Shown here: positions 15,668 through 23,586 of the stretch, piece after piece
How the letters are laid out: every line of letters begins with the position of its first letter
Numbering within the stretch: the stretch's first letter is position 1
Assembly (NCBI RefSeq): GCF_014207375.1
Contig: NZ_JACHEE010000017.1
Location: 1 to 64,000 of the forward strand
Length of the DNA: 64,000 bases
From: Arthrobacter sp. AZCC_0090
GTDB lineage: Bacteria > Actinomycetota > Actinomycetes > Actinomycetales > Micrococcaceae
Direction of reading: 5' to 3'
The notes under the pieces: generated by a model
What the model saw: the letters and a program-made list of their open reading frames with translations, nothing else
The model's database searches: none
What the model was told of the DNA's origin: nothing
Program-made: the position numbers and the translations under genes

Positions 15668-16585
15668 ATGGAAGCTGTGAACACCGCGGTTGCAGATACA
15701 GGATCCGGGGAAGAACCGGAAGACGGTGCGGACGGAACTTCAGGAACCAGTACCCCGACACTCGGTCAGGTTTTGCTGGCCGTGGAGGAACTCTGGCCTG
15801 AGTCCCTCGCCGAGGACTGGGACGAGGTGGGCCTGGTGGTCGGGCGGCCCACTGCGACCGTCACGAAGGTCATGTTCGCAGTGGATCCAACCCTCGCAGC
15901 CATTGACGAAGCCATTGAATGGGGTGCCGAGCTCCTCGTCACCCACCATCCCTTGCTGCTCAAGGGCGTCACCTCTGTGGCTGCCACGAGCGCCAAAGGC
16001 CTCGCCGTCCACCGGCTCATAGAGTCAGGTACCGGGCTGCTGACCGTGCACACCAACGGGGACTCCGCCGTCGGAGGCGTTTCGGATGTCCTCGCCGACG
16101 CGTTCGGGCTGGACAATGTTGTCCCGCTGGCCCCGGCTGCCCACGGCCTGCCGGAAGAAGGCATCGGCCGGGTTGGAGACCTTCCGGAGCTCATGACCCT
16201 GGGCGATTTCGCGGCGCGTGTGTTCGAGATTCTGCCTTCGGTAGCAGGGGGAGTCCGTGTGGCCGGGGACAAGGACGGGCTGGTGCGGCGTGTTGCTGTG
16301 TGCGGCGGAGCCGGTGACAGTCTGTTCGATGCGGTCCGGGCGAGCCAAGCGGACCTCTACGTCACGGCAGATATGCGCCACCACCCGGCGTCGGAAGCAC
16401 GCGAAGCTGCCATTGACGGGAGGCCGTACCTCATCGACGTATCGCACTTCGCGAGCGAGTGGCTATGGTTGCCCGCCGCGGCCGAAGCGCTTGGGAACGT
16501 GCTCGCGGACCAGGGGCACGACGTCGAGATCCGGGTCGCTTCCACCAATAGCGATCCCTGGGACTTCATCCTGACTCCCGGCTAA
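15668..16585 (+). CDS. NIF3-like dinuclear metal centre protein
   Basis: A 305-residue protein of the NIF3 / GTP cyclohydrolase I type 2-like family, which forms a hexameric toroid with two metals per subunit. Its physiological function is unsettled. Metal-binding signatures: LVTHHPLLLKG and LLTVHTNGDSA in the N-terminal half, and DVSHFASEW near the C-terminus. The first 30 or so residues are an acidic, Gly/Thr-rich extension before the core begins at TLGQVLLAVEELWP. It precedes the C4-ribbon-like gene, as in mycobacteria. Confidence 0.92.
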   Translation: MEAVNTAVADTGSGEEPEDGADGTSGTSTPTLGQVLLAVEELWPESLAEDWDEVGLVVGRPTATVTKVMFAVDPTLAAIDEAIEWGAELLVTHHPLLLKGVTSVAATSAKGLAVHRLIESGTGLLTVHTNGDSAVGGVSDVLADAFGLDNVVPLAPAAHGLPEEGIGRVGDLPELMTLGDFAARVFEILPSVAGGVRVAGDKDGLVRRVAVCGGAGDSLFDAVRASQADLYVTADMRHHPASEAREAAIDGRPYLIDVSHFASEWLWLPAAAEALGNVLADQGHDVEIRVASTNSDPWDFILTPG

Positions 16586-16775
16586 AGCCTGGCGTGCGAG
16601 CTCTGTCCCAGGGCCCACCCCGGCGAGGGACCCACACCGAGCGCAGCGAGGTTTGGGAGCCGGTGGCGATGTAGCGAGGCAGGGGAGCACGTTAGGCGCT
16701 AGAGTCGAGACAAACAGGCTGGAGAGCCTGGCCGGGAGCGGGTATCTTCTCCGGCACGATCAAGCGGAGGTAAGC

Positions 16776-17513
16776 GTGGCCAAGGCAGCACCGGCGGAAC
16801 AGTTGAAATTGCTCGAACTGCAGGGGTTGGACGCGAAGCTCAAATCCTTGGCCAACCGCCGGCGCACTTTGGAGAGCGACCCCCGCATCACCGATCTTCA
16901 GGACGCCCTGGGCGTGGCCAACGGGGCACTGGGAACTGCGAAGCTCGCCGTCCACGATGCCGAAGCCGAACTACGCCGGTCCGAAGCTGACGTCGAACAA
17001 GTTGCGGGCCGCATTGAGCGGGACGAAGCCAGGCTGAACAGCGGCACCGGACTCTCCAAGGACCTCGTTGCATTGCAGAGCGATATCGCGTCACTCAACA
17101 AGCGCCGCTCCGACCTTGAGGACGTCGAGCTGGAAATCCTCGAACGCCTGGATGGGCTGAGGGAGCGCCAAGCCGCGCAGCAGCAGATTGTCGATGATAT
17201 CCAGGGTTCCTTCTCCGGCATTCGTGCAGAGCTGGACGCCGCGATCGCTGAGATTGTTGCCGAGGAGACGGATGTGCGCGCTCAGCGGACCAGCTTCGCT
17301 GACGGTCTCGACGCCGGGATGCTGGCAATCTACGAAAAGACCCTTGCCAAGCGCGGCGTGGGGGCTGCCAGGCTGTTCCATGGCAAGTCCGAAGGCTCCG
17401 GCATGACGCTCAGCGCCGGCGATCTTGCCGAGGTCAGGGCAGCCGCCGAGGACGACATTGTCTTCTGCCCCGATTCCGGCTGTATCTTGGTGCGCTCCGC
17501 CGAGTGGAACTAA
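16776..17513 (+). CDS. C4-type zinc-ribbon-like coiled-coil protein (degenerate ribbon)
   Basis: A 245-residue protein: a long coiled coil (about 8-175, rich in Glu, Arg, Leu and Ala) followed by a C-terminal domain of the zf-C4-ribbon family, related to mycobacterial Rv2229c. The function is unknown; these proteins pair with NIF3 genes. GTG 16776 follows GGAGGT by 4 bases. In the ribbon the first cysteine pair is replaced by serines (KSEGSGM, S205 and S208), and the second reads CPDSGC (C231, C236), so a normal four-cysteine zinc site is not present. The 190 bases upstream hold no gene. Confidence 0.88.
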   Translation: MAKAAPAEQLKLLELQGLDAKLKSLANRRRTLESDPRITDLQDALGVANGALGTAKLAVHDAEAELRRSEADVEQVAGRIERDEARLNSGTGLSKDLVALQSDIASLNKRRSDLEDVELEILERLDGLRERQAAQQQIVDDIQGSFSGIRAELDAAIAEIVAEETDVRAQRTSFADGLDAGMLAIYEKTLAKRGVGAARLFHGKSEGSGMTLSAGDLAEVRAAAEDDIVFCPDSGCILVRSAEWN

Positions 17514-17527
17514 CCGCCTGTTTCCCA

Positions 17528-17593
17528 CCCAACTGACTCGCAGTTAATGTCGTTTTCAGGGCTGAAAACGACACCTACTGCTAGTTAGTTGGG
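17528..17593. repeat. Large imperfect palindrome at convergent gene ends (REP-like)
   Basis: A 66-base imperfect palindrome centred at 17560.5. The inner arms TGTCGTTTTCA / TGAAAACGACA (17548-17558 and 17563-17573) are perfect, and the outer arms CCCAACT.../...AGTTGGG extend pairing to 26 of 31 positions. It covers the last three codons of yaaA and sits after the C4-ribbon-like gene stop. It may act as a bidirectional terminator or be one copy of a dispersed repeat. Confidence 0.75.
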
Positions 17594-18349
17594 GAGGATG
17601 ATGCTGAGGGTGTGCGGCTTGCGCGCCATGCCTTCCGTCAACTCCGCTGTCCAGATTTCCGAGGCAGCCTTGAGTAGCTGTTCGGGGGTTCCCGGAGCCT
17701 TGCCTCGACGGCTCAGGAGATGCCGGGCCAGTTCGCCGCGGGTGTGCTTGGCGAAGTGGCTGATCACGGTGCGCTTGCCATTGGACTCGGAAAAGACGTT
17801 GACAGCGACCGTTTGTGCCGCGGGCGGAGCCCAAGCCGCGGCGTAGGTGCTGGAGCGGCAGTCCACCAGCAGCTCGCCCTCCACCCGCGAGGCGAGGGCC
17901 TGCGTGAGCTGCGGCTTCCAGAATGAGGCGAGGCGTCCGACGTCGGGCAATGCGGTTCCCATGGACAGCCGATAGGCGGGCACGCGATCGCCGAAGCCAA
18001 TGGCCCCCCACAAGGCGGACACCACGAGGATTGACTCCGCCGCTTTGCGGCGCTGTGCCAGCGTCAGGGACTTATACCCAAGCGCGTCGTAGAGAACCCC
18101 GGAATACACCTGATGGGCCGGGGCTGCTGGTTCGGCGTGGAGCCGGGTGTTGCGTTCGACGTCGTCCTTCAGGGATGCGCCCACACCTAACAGCGCAAGG
18201 GCGTCCTCGTGCGCGCTGACCAGACCCAGGGCGTCAAGCACTTTAGCCCTGTAGCTGTTGAGTTCCGGAAAGCTTAGGGACTCCCAATCGACGGCGGGGC
18301 CTTTGACAGCGGGGGTCTTACCTTCGGAAGGCGGCAGGAGAATCAGCAC
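17585..18349 (-). CDS. yaaA: YaaA family peroxide stress protein
   Basis: A 254-residue DUF328/YaaA protein. In E. coli, YaaA lowers intracellular free iron under peroxide stress and has a helix-hairpin-helix-like DNA-binding fold. Family signals: the start MLILLPPSEGKT, VYSGVLYDALGYKSL, LWGAIGFGDRVPAYRLSMG, FWKPQL and VISHFAKHTRGELARHLL. The start is GTG at 18349. It is divergent from rnpB and convergent with the C4-ribbon-like gene. Confidence 0.92.
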   Translation of the reverse strand: MLILLPPSEGKTPAVKGPAVDWESLSFPELNSYRAKVLDALGLVSAHEDALALLGVGASLKDDVERNTRLHAEPAAPAHQVYSGVLYDALGYKSLTLAQRRKAAESILVVSALWGAIGFGDRVPAYRLSMGTALPDVGRLASFWKPQLTQALASRVEGELLVDCRSSTYAAAWAPPAAQTVAVNVFSESNGKRTVISHFAKHTRGELARHLLSRRGKAPGTPEQLLKAASEIWTAELTEGMARKPHTLSIILPN

Positions 18350-18402
18350 CTGTCGATATTACCGGGACGGGAGCGCCGCTCGACGACGATAGACTGTACA
18401 AA

Positions 18403-18793
18403 GGATGGGACAGCCAGGCGGCCGCGCGTCACGCAAGTGGCTCGAGGAACGTCCGGGCTCCACAGAGCGGGGTGGTGGGTAACACCCACTCGGGGTAACC
18501 CGCAGGCCAGTGCCACAGAAAACAGACCGCCTTGATCGCGTGTGCCTGCACAGGCGATCAAGGTAAGGGTGAAACGGTGGTGTAAGAGACCACCAGCTTC
18601 CCGGGTGACCGGGAAGGCTAGGTAAACCCCACCCGGAGCAAGGCCAGACAGGGCACGTTTGAGGGCTGCTCGCCCGAGTGTCCGGGTAGGCCGCTGGAGG
18701 GTGTCGGCAACGGCATCCGTAGATGGATGGCCGCCTCTTCCCTGCCGGTAACGGCTTGGAATGACAGAACCCGGCGTATCGGCTGTCCCATCC
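18403..18793 (+). ncRNA. rnpB: RNase P RNA
   Basis: A bacterial A-type RNase P RNA of about 391 bases, the catalytic RNA that trims tRNA 5' ends. Conserved elements are visible: the P1 helix made by GGATGGGACAGCC and GGCTGTCCCATCC at the two ends, GAGGAACGTCCGGGCTCC, ACAGAAAACAGACCGCC, GGTAAGGGTGAAACGGTG, and GGTAAACCCCACCCGGAGCA. A -10-like TAGACT lies at 18390-18395. The ends are set from the P1 helix and could be off by a few bases. Confidence 0.97.
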
Positions 18794-18879
18794 GCCAGCC
18801 GTGTGTGAGTGAATTCACGCATCGCGGCTGCCCAAGCCTTCCGTGCCAGACCTTAGAATGGGAACTGAACGTAGAAGTT

Positions 18880-18919
18880 CCACCGCCGGTTCTGCGTTCG
18901 CAGCCGGCGGTTTTTCTTT
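18880..18919 (+). terminator. Rho-independent terminator downstream of rnpB
   Basis: CCGCCGG (18883-18889) pairs with CCGGCGG (18904-18910), with extra pairing in the loop, followed by TTTTTCTTT. It lies about 90 bases after the P1 helix of rnpB. A TAGAAT box at 18854-18859 leaves open a separate short transcript ending here. Confidence 0.88.
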
Positions 18920-19039
18920 GCAACGTTCGAGGTGTCCGGGCAGACCGAAGTCCCGCCGATGCCAGTGCCGCAGGATTACTCCGGGCGGCCGCCAACTACG
19001 TACGAGGACGTATGTAGCTGACCCTAGGAAGGTAGTTCT

Positions 19040-20536
19040 GTGAGCCAGTCATCAGATTCTTGTCTTGACACGTGGATGGGCCGCGAAGCGCTGGCCGAGG
19101 CCATGATCCCGGTGATCGGCCGGCTGTACCGTGAAAACAACGTGGTGACCAGCATCCACGGGCGTAGCCTCATCAACAAATCGTCCATGAACATCCTGAA
19201 GGCCCACCGCTTTGCGCGCCGGATGAGCAAGGACGAACTCCTGCTCGAGGAAACCGCGCCTTTGCTCAATACGCTCGCCGAACTTGAACTCGGGGCCGCG
19301 GCGATCGACATCGCCCGCCTCAACGAGAAGTACAAGGCCGAGGCCTCGGGCACCCCGCTCGAAGACTTCCTCCGCGCCGAACTCGCCGCGGTCGTGGGAC
19401 GCCGCGGCGCGGACGACCGCACCAGCACCGACGTCGTACTCTACGGGTTCGGCCGGATCGGCCGGCTCCTGGCCCGGCTCCTGATCGAAAAGGCCGGCGG
19501 CGGCCACGGGCTGCGCCTGCGCGCCATCGTTGTCCGCAAGGGCGCCGAGAATGACCTCGTCAAGCGCGCCAGCCTGTTGCGGCGCGACTCCGTGCACGGT
19601 TCCTTCGAAGGCACCATCCGCGTGGATGAGTCCGCCAACACGATCACGGCCAATGGTGTCCAGATCCAGGTCATCTACTCAGACAACCCCTCCACGGTTG
19701 ACTACACGGCCTACGGCATCAAAGATGCCCTGGTGGTCGACAACACGGGCCGCTGGCGCGATGCCGAAGGCCTGTCTCAGCACCTGCAGAGCAAGGGCGT
19801 CGCACGCGTCCTGCTCACGGCTCCGGGCAAAGGCGACCTTAAGAACATCGTCCACGGCATCAACCACTCCTCCATCGAGGACGCGGACAAGATCGTCACC
19901 GCGGCCTCCTGCACCACCAACGCCATCACCCCGGTGCTCAAGGCACTCAACGACAAGTTCGGCGTCATCCACGGCCACGTGGAAACCGTGCACTCGTTCA
20001 CGAACGACCAGAACCTGATCGACAACTTCCACAAGGGCGACCGCCGTGGACGCTCTGCCGCGCTCAACATGGTCATCACCGAAACCGGCGCGGCCAAGGC
20101 CGTGGCAAAGGCGCTTCCGGAACTGCAGGGCAAGCTGACCGGTAACGCGATCCGCGTTCCCACCCCGGACGTTTCGATGGCCATCTTGAACCTCAACCTC
20201 GAAAAGGGAACTACGAAGGACGAGGTCAACAACTACCTTCGTGAGATGTCGCTGCACTCGGAGCTGCGGAAGCAGATCGACTTCATCGACTCGCCCGAGG
20301 TTGTCTCTACCGACTTCGTCGGTTCGCGCCGTGCTGGCATCGTGGACGGCCTGGCCACCATCGCGAACGATAAGAACCTCGTGGTGTATGTCTGGTACGA
20401 CAACGAATTCGGCTACAGCTGCCAGGTAGTGCGCGTTATGGAAGAAATGGCTGGCGTGAACCCGCCGTCGTTCCCGGCACGCGGCGTCGCTGTTAACGTC
20501 GAGCCCAACACTTCGTTGGAGACGGCCGGCGTCTAG
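19040..20536 (+). CDS. Glyceraldehyde-3-phosphate dehydrogenase, long GapX/GapB-like type
   Basis: A 498-residue GAPDH with an N-terminal extension of about 130 residues before the Rossmann motif YGFGRIGR (135-142). The catalytic cysteine is C291 in ASCTTNA; HSFTNDQN and WYDNEFGYSCQVVR are further family blocks. Long GAPDHs of this kind are known in corynebacteria as GapX/GapB and are thought to act in the gluconeogenic direction with NADP. The extension (REALAEAMIPVIGRLYREN; LINKSSMNILKAHRFAR) has no function I recognise. The start is GTG at 19040, after AGGAAGG. Confidence 0.93.
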   Translation: MSQSSDSCLDTWMGREALAEAMIPVIGRLYRENNVVTSIHGRSLINKSSMNILKAHRFARRMSKDELLLEETAPLLNTLAELELGAAAIDIARLNEKYKAEASGTPLEDFLRAELAAVVGRRGADDRTSTDVVLYGFGRIGRLLARLLIEKAGGGHGLRLRAIVVRKGAENDLVKRASLLRRDSVHGSFEGTIRVDESANTITANGVQIQVIYSDNPSTVDYTAYGIKDALVVDNTGRWRDAEGLSQHLQSKGVARVLLTAPGKGDLKNIVHGINHSSIEDADKIVTAASCTTNAITPVLKALNDKFGVIHGHVETVHSFTNDQNLIDNFHKGDRRGRSAALNMVITETGAAKAVAKALPELQGKLTGNAIRVPTPDVSMAILNLNLEKGTTKDEVNNYLREMSLHSELRKQIDFIDSPEVVSTDFVGSRRAGIVDGLATIANDKNLVVYVWYDNEFGYSCQVVRVMEEMAGVNPPSFPARGVAVNVEPNTSLETAGV

Positions 20537-20569
20537 CAGGTTTGGCCGAGGCCAGGAAAGACACACAGG

Positions 20570-20607
20570 GGTTTCCCGGCTGATGCGCTGGTATCAGCCG
20601 GGAAACC
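20570..20607 (+). terminator. Terminator-like hairpin after the GAPDH gene
   Basis: A perfect 15-base-pair stem (20570-20584 and 20593-20607) with an 8-base loop, 34 bases after the stop. No T-run follows, so termination may be Rho-assisted. Confidence 0.7.
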
Positions 20608-20623
20608 TGACCAGAATGGACCC

Positions 20624-20833
20624 ATGGAACGCGAAAAGATTCTGGAACACGACACAACCCTGGAACACGCACTGGACGTGGCGCGAGCCAACTTTAAAGA
20701 GGCCCAGCGCCTGCTCGACGAGGCCAAGAGGGCATTCGCGGCGGGTGATATCGTCGAGGACCGCGTCGTCCAACTCGAGTCACTTCTTCAGCTCGCAGCT
20801 GATGACTTGAAACGCGTCACCAAGGAGCAATAG
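20624..20833 (+). CDS. Small helical hypothetical protein
   Basis: A 69-residue charged protein beginning MEREKILEHDTTLEHALDVA. It reads as a continuous amphipathic helix or coiled coil (many Leu, Ala, Glu, Arg), without cysteines or hydrophobic segments. Codon third positions are GC-rich, as expected for a real gene here. No family is recognised. ATG 20624 lacks a strong ribosome-binding site, and the overlapping frame at 20583-20810 looks less like protein. Confidence 0.55.
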   Translation: MEREKILEHDTTLEHALDVARANFKEAQRLLDEAKRAFAAGDIVEDRVVQLESLLQLAADDLKRVTKEQ

Positions 20834-21001
20834 CAAGCCGCCCGAGTCGCCTGCGCGGTGATCTGTCCGACGTAGGGCATTACCCCGCGGTGATGATTCC
20901 GGCACAGTGACTTGTCCTCCACACTGTGGATATCGGCATTCGTTGTCGATGCCCTGACCTAGTCTCAAGGGACGTATTCCTCCTCGAAAGGATCCGACTC
21001 C

Positions 21002-21799
21002 TTGAGCACCACTTGGGCTGCATATCGACGTGCTCGCCGCCAGTCCCTTCAAGCCTGGGTGCTGCTGATTCTCTTGGCCGCGGGTGCCCTTGGAGGCCTT
21101 GCATGGTTCTTCGCCGCTGGCCAGTTCGCCGTCGCTGAATCCCCAGGCAATGGACCCACGGAAGCGCCCGTCTTCGACCCCGCCTGGATGAAGCCGGTGG
21201 AGTCCGTGCAGCCAGTTCCCGTCGGTTTGGCCGTTGATGCCCTAGACGCGATCCCCGTGAAGGGGCGTGCCGCCAAGGACAACTACGACCGCAACGAATT
21301 CGGCCAAGCCTGGCTCGACGTTGACCGGAACGGTTGCGATACCCGGAACGACGTCCTGAGGCGGGACCTCACGGCGGTTGAGTTCACTACAGGCTCCAAA
21401 TGCAGGATCGCGTCTGGAGAACTCCGCGAGCCCTACGTCGGGCAGGACATCCATTTCCGCAGAGGATCCGAAAGCAGCGCGGCCGTGCAGATTGACCATG
21501 TGGTGGCCCTCGGCGATGCCTGGCAGAAGGGTGCCCAACAGCTCACCGCGAAGCAGCGTCAAAGCCTCGCCAATGATCCCCTCAACCTCATCGCCGTCGA
21601 CGGTCCAGCGAACGTGAAGAAGAGTGCCGGCGACGCCGCAACCTGGCTACCCGCGAACAAGGGATTTCGCTGCCATTACGTGGCACGCCAAATCTCCGTC
21701 AAGGCCGCGTACCGGCTTTGGGTCACCCAGGCCGAGAAAGACGCCATGAAGCGTGTCCTGGACTCGTGCCCAGGCCAGCAGACCATCACGGCGAAGTAG
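21002..21799 (+). CDS. Membrane-anchored or secreted HNH nuclease domain protein (DUF1524/GmrSD-C-like)
   Basis: A 265-residue protein. A basic N-terminus is followed by one membrane segment (about 19-40), then an extracytoplasmic region with the nuclease core: YDRNEFGQAWLDVDRNGCDTRNDVL, QIDHVVALGDAWQKGA (D165, H166) and NLIAVDGPANVKKSAGD. This DUF1524-type HNH arrangement occurs in many actinobacterial secreted proteins, probably nucleases acting on external DNA. The start is TTG 21002, with AAAGGAT 9 bases upstream; no ATG or GTG fits. There is no toxin-antitoxin or restriction partner beside it. Confidence 0.87.
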   Translation: MSTTWAAYRRARRQSLQAWVLLILLAAGALGGLAWFFAAGQFAVAESPGNGPTEAPVFDPAWMKPVESVQPVPVGLAVDALDAIPVKGRAAKDNYDRNEFGQAWLDVDRNGCDTRNDVLRRDLTAVEFTTGSKCRIASGELREPYVGQDIHFRRGSESSAAVQIDHVVALGDAWQKGAQQLTAKQRQSLANDPLNLIAVDGPANVKKSAGDAATWLPANKGFRCHYVARQISVKAAYRLWVTQAEKDAMKRVLDSCPGQQTITAK

Positions 21800-21826
21800 C
21801 GGGCTGAGGACACAGGAACGGATCCG

Positions 21827-22678
21827 TCAGGAGTGGTTCCCTGGAGCCGGCGGAAGCACCACGTGGCCGTGTCCAAGTTGCCAGGCCCCGCCGTCGTCGA
21901 TCCTTTCCAGGACCACGCGCTGAAGCGACGTCTCGCGGGGCAGCTCGGCAAGGCTATTCATGTCCCGGTGCCGGAAGGTGAAGTAGACGGCGTCGCTCGG
22001 CGCGTCCGAACAGCGGTCCAGGGTGAACCTGCGAGCAAATGCCGCGATGTTGCTGTCTGGCAGTTTGCGGGCAAGATAGGGATCCAGCATCCAGGAATCG
22101 CAGCTCGCTACCGCAATTGTTTTGTCCGGGAAGAAGCGGTCAAAGAACTCCCTGGCCTGGCTGAAGCTGGTGTCCACGAGGGCGGGGGAGAGGCCGCCAT
22201 TCTCGGGGATGTGTACGCCTAGCACCCATTCTCCATGTGCAGCTGGGGAACTTTCTCCGTTGCCGCGGACAAGGTGGAACTGCAAACGGCCGATCCGGAA
22301 GATGTTTCCCGCCATGTGCAGCGTCAGCCAGGCCCACGTGTCCAAGCCGAAACGTCCATGCACCCGCCGGTTGATGCGAAGGTTCAGTCCGACGTCGGCC
22401 AGGATCGCGGCGGACGATTCCCGGGAGATGCCGAGGGAAAGATGATGGTTGGTGACCACAGGCGCAAAGCGCAGAAGCGCCTCGATCCAGTCCGTTTCCG
22501 TGCAGCCCTCCGCTGAGGCGGACTCGGTGGGAAAGGTGCCCAGACGGGCGTTCAAGATGGCAAGAGCCCGCCGCGTACCGTCTCCTGGAGGTGACGCCAG
22601 CAGCGCGGCGCACTCCTGTGCGTCCTCGCCATGGATGTCGAGGAGCCTGAACAATTCGTCCTGCGCGATGCCGCTCAT
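21827..22678 (-). CDS. Acyltransferase domain protein with GNAT-like C-terminal domain
   Basis: A 283-residue protein. The N-terminal half (DWIEALLRFAPVVTNHHLSLGISRESSAAILADVG) and the C-terminal half (FHLVRGNGESSP; VLGVHIPENGGLSP; REFFDRFFPDKTIAVASCDSWMLDP) match the two-domain NAT_N / GNAT-like C-terminal architecture found in actinobacteria and firmicutes. The substrate is unknown. It lies 3 bases downstream of def on the same strand, so the two are probably co-transcribed. Confidence 0.75.
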   Translation of the reverse strand: MSGIAQDELFRLLDIHGEDAQECAALLASPPGDGTRRALAILNARLGTFPTESASAEGCTETDWIEALLRFAPVVTNHHLSLGISRESSAAILADVGLNLRINRRVHGRFGLDTWAWLTLHMAGNIFRIGRLQFHLVRGNGESSPAAHGEWVLGVHIPENGGLSPALVDTSFSQAREFFDRFFPDKTIAVASCDSWMLDPYLARKLPDSNIAAFARRFTLDRCSDAPSDAVYFTFRHRDMNSLAELPRETSLQRVVLERIDDGGAWQLGHGHVVLPPAPGNHS

Positions 22679-22681
22679 CAG

Positions 22682-23254
22682 TCAGTGCCCGAAGGGATCC
22701 GGATCGACGCCCGGCATCCAGCTCAAGCCAGGGACTCCCCAGCCGTTCTTCTTGGCTTGCTTCATGGCTTTCTTGGCATAGCGGTCGACGAGGCGATTCA
22801 CATAGAGCTTGCCATCGAGATGATCGAACTCGTGCTGCATGACCCTGGCGAACCAGCCTGTCGCCACAAAATCCACAGGCTTTCCGTGACCGTCGAACCC
22901 TTGGACACGAGCCCACTCGGCTCTCTGCAGGGGGTAATGCTCACCCGGGAAAGACAAACAGCCTTCTACGTCTTCCTCGGGGTCCGGAAGGGCTCCGGGG
23001 ATCTTGGAGAGGGTGAGAACCGGGTTTACCAGAACGCCTTCGTCGGGTGCGTCGTCGTCATTGGCGTATTTGAAAATGAAGATCCGTTTGCCGACTCCCA
23101 CCTGGGGTGCAGCCAGTCCAACGCCGTTGGCGGCTTCGTTCGTTTCGAACATGTCGGCAATCAAGCTGCGTAGTTCGTCGTCGAACTCTTCGACCTCGCT
23201 CGCCCGGCGGTGAAGCACGGGTTCGCCCCAGATGGTGACTGGCAGGACGGTCAT
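22682..23254 (-). CDS. def: Peptide deformylase
   Basis: A 190-residue metalloenzyme that removes the formyl group from nascent proteins. All three motifs are intact: GVGLAAPQVG (44-53), EGCLS (97-101, metal ligand C99) and HEFDH (141-145). The C-terminal tail (KKAMKQAKKNGWGVPGLSWMPGVDPDPFGH) is typical of actinobacterial enzymes. ATG 23254 begins MTVLPVTIWGEPVLH; the longer frame to 23362 reads into the tRNA-His terminator. The acyltransferase gene follows directly. Confidence 0.97.
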   Translation of the reverse strand: MTVLPVTIWGEPVLHRRASEVEEFDDELRSLIADMFETNEAANGVGLAAPQVGVGKRIFIFKYANDDDAPDEGVLVNPVLTLSKIPGALPDPEEDVEGCLSFPGEHYPLQRAEWARVQGFDGHGKPVDFVATGWFARVMQHEFDHLDGKLYVNRLVDRYAKKAMKQAKKNGWGVPGLSWMPGVDPDPFGH

Positions 23255-23314
23255 GTCAGGTGCTCCTCTGGCTTTCGGGTCTGGAAGGGGCTGCCGGAAG
23301 AGGCCCGGACAAAG

Positions 23315-23348
23315 CAAAGGCCGCACTGGATAACCAGTACGGCCTTTG
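23315..23348 (-). terminator. Terminator of the tRNA-His gene
   Basis: Arms 23315-23329 and 23334-23348 pair along 15 positions with one mismatch around a 4-base loop. On the minus strand the second arm ends in CCTTTG. It lies 35 bases past the tRNA 3' end. Confidence 0.8.
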
Positions 23349-23382
23349 GCTGCGATCGGCAAACTTCAACCGATCTCATGAG

Positions 23383-23456
23383 GGTGAGCGACGGGGGTTG
23401 AACCCGCGACCTCCTGGACCACAACCAGGCGCTCTGCCAACTGAGCTACGCCCACC
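23383..23456 (-). tRNA. tRNA-His (anticodon GTG)
   Basis: Read on the minus strand, the acceptor GTGGGCG pairs with CGCTCAC with one G-T, the D arm is GTAGCTCAGTTGGCAGAGC, the anticodon stem is CCTGG/CCAGG with anticodon GTG, and the T arm contains GGGTTCAACCC. The extra 5' G expected for tRNA-His is at 23456, opposite C at 23383. Confidence 0.97.
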
Positions 23457-23586
23457 ATACGCCTTTGACCGCTTTCGGAATGACCCGTCAGCTGCGAAGG
23501 CAACGACAAAAACTATACCCCGTGTTTGGGGGTGCTTTTGCCACTTTTGACCGTTTAGGTGAAATTTCCCGAAAACGTGCCGCAGA

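Noticed and set aside
18843..19043. 66-residue ORF over the rnpB terminator
   Set aside because: It reads through a clear terminator hairpin and has an Arg/Ser-rich, non-protein-like composition.
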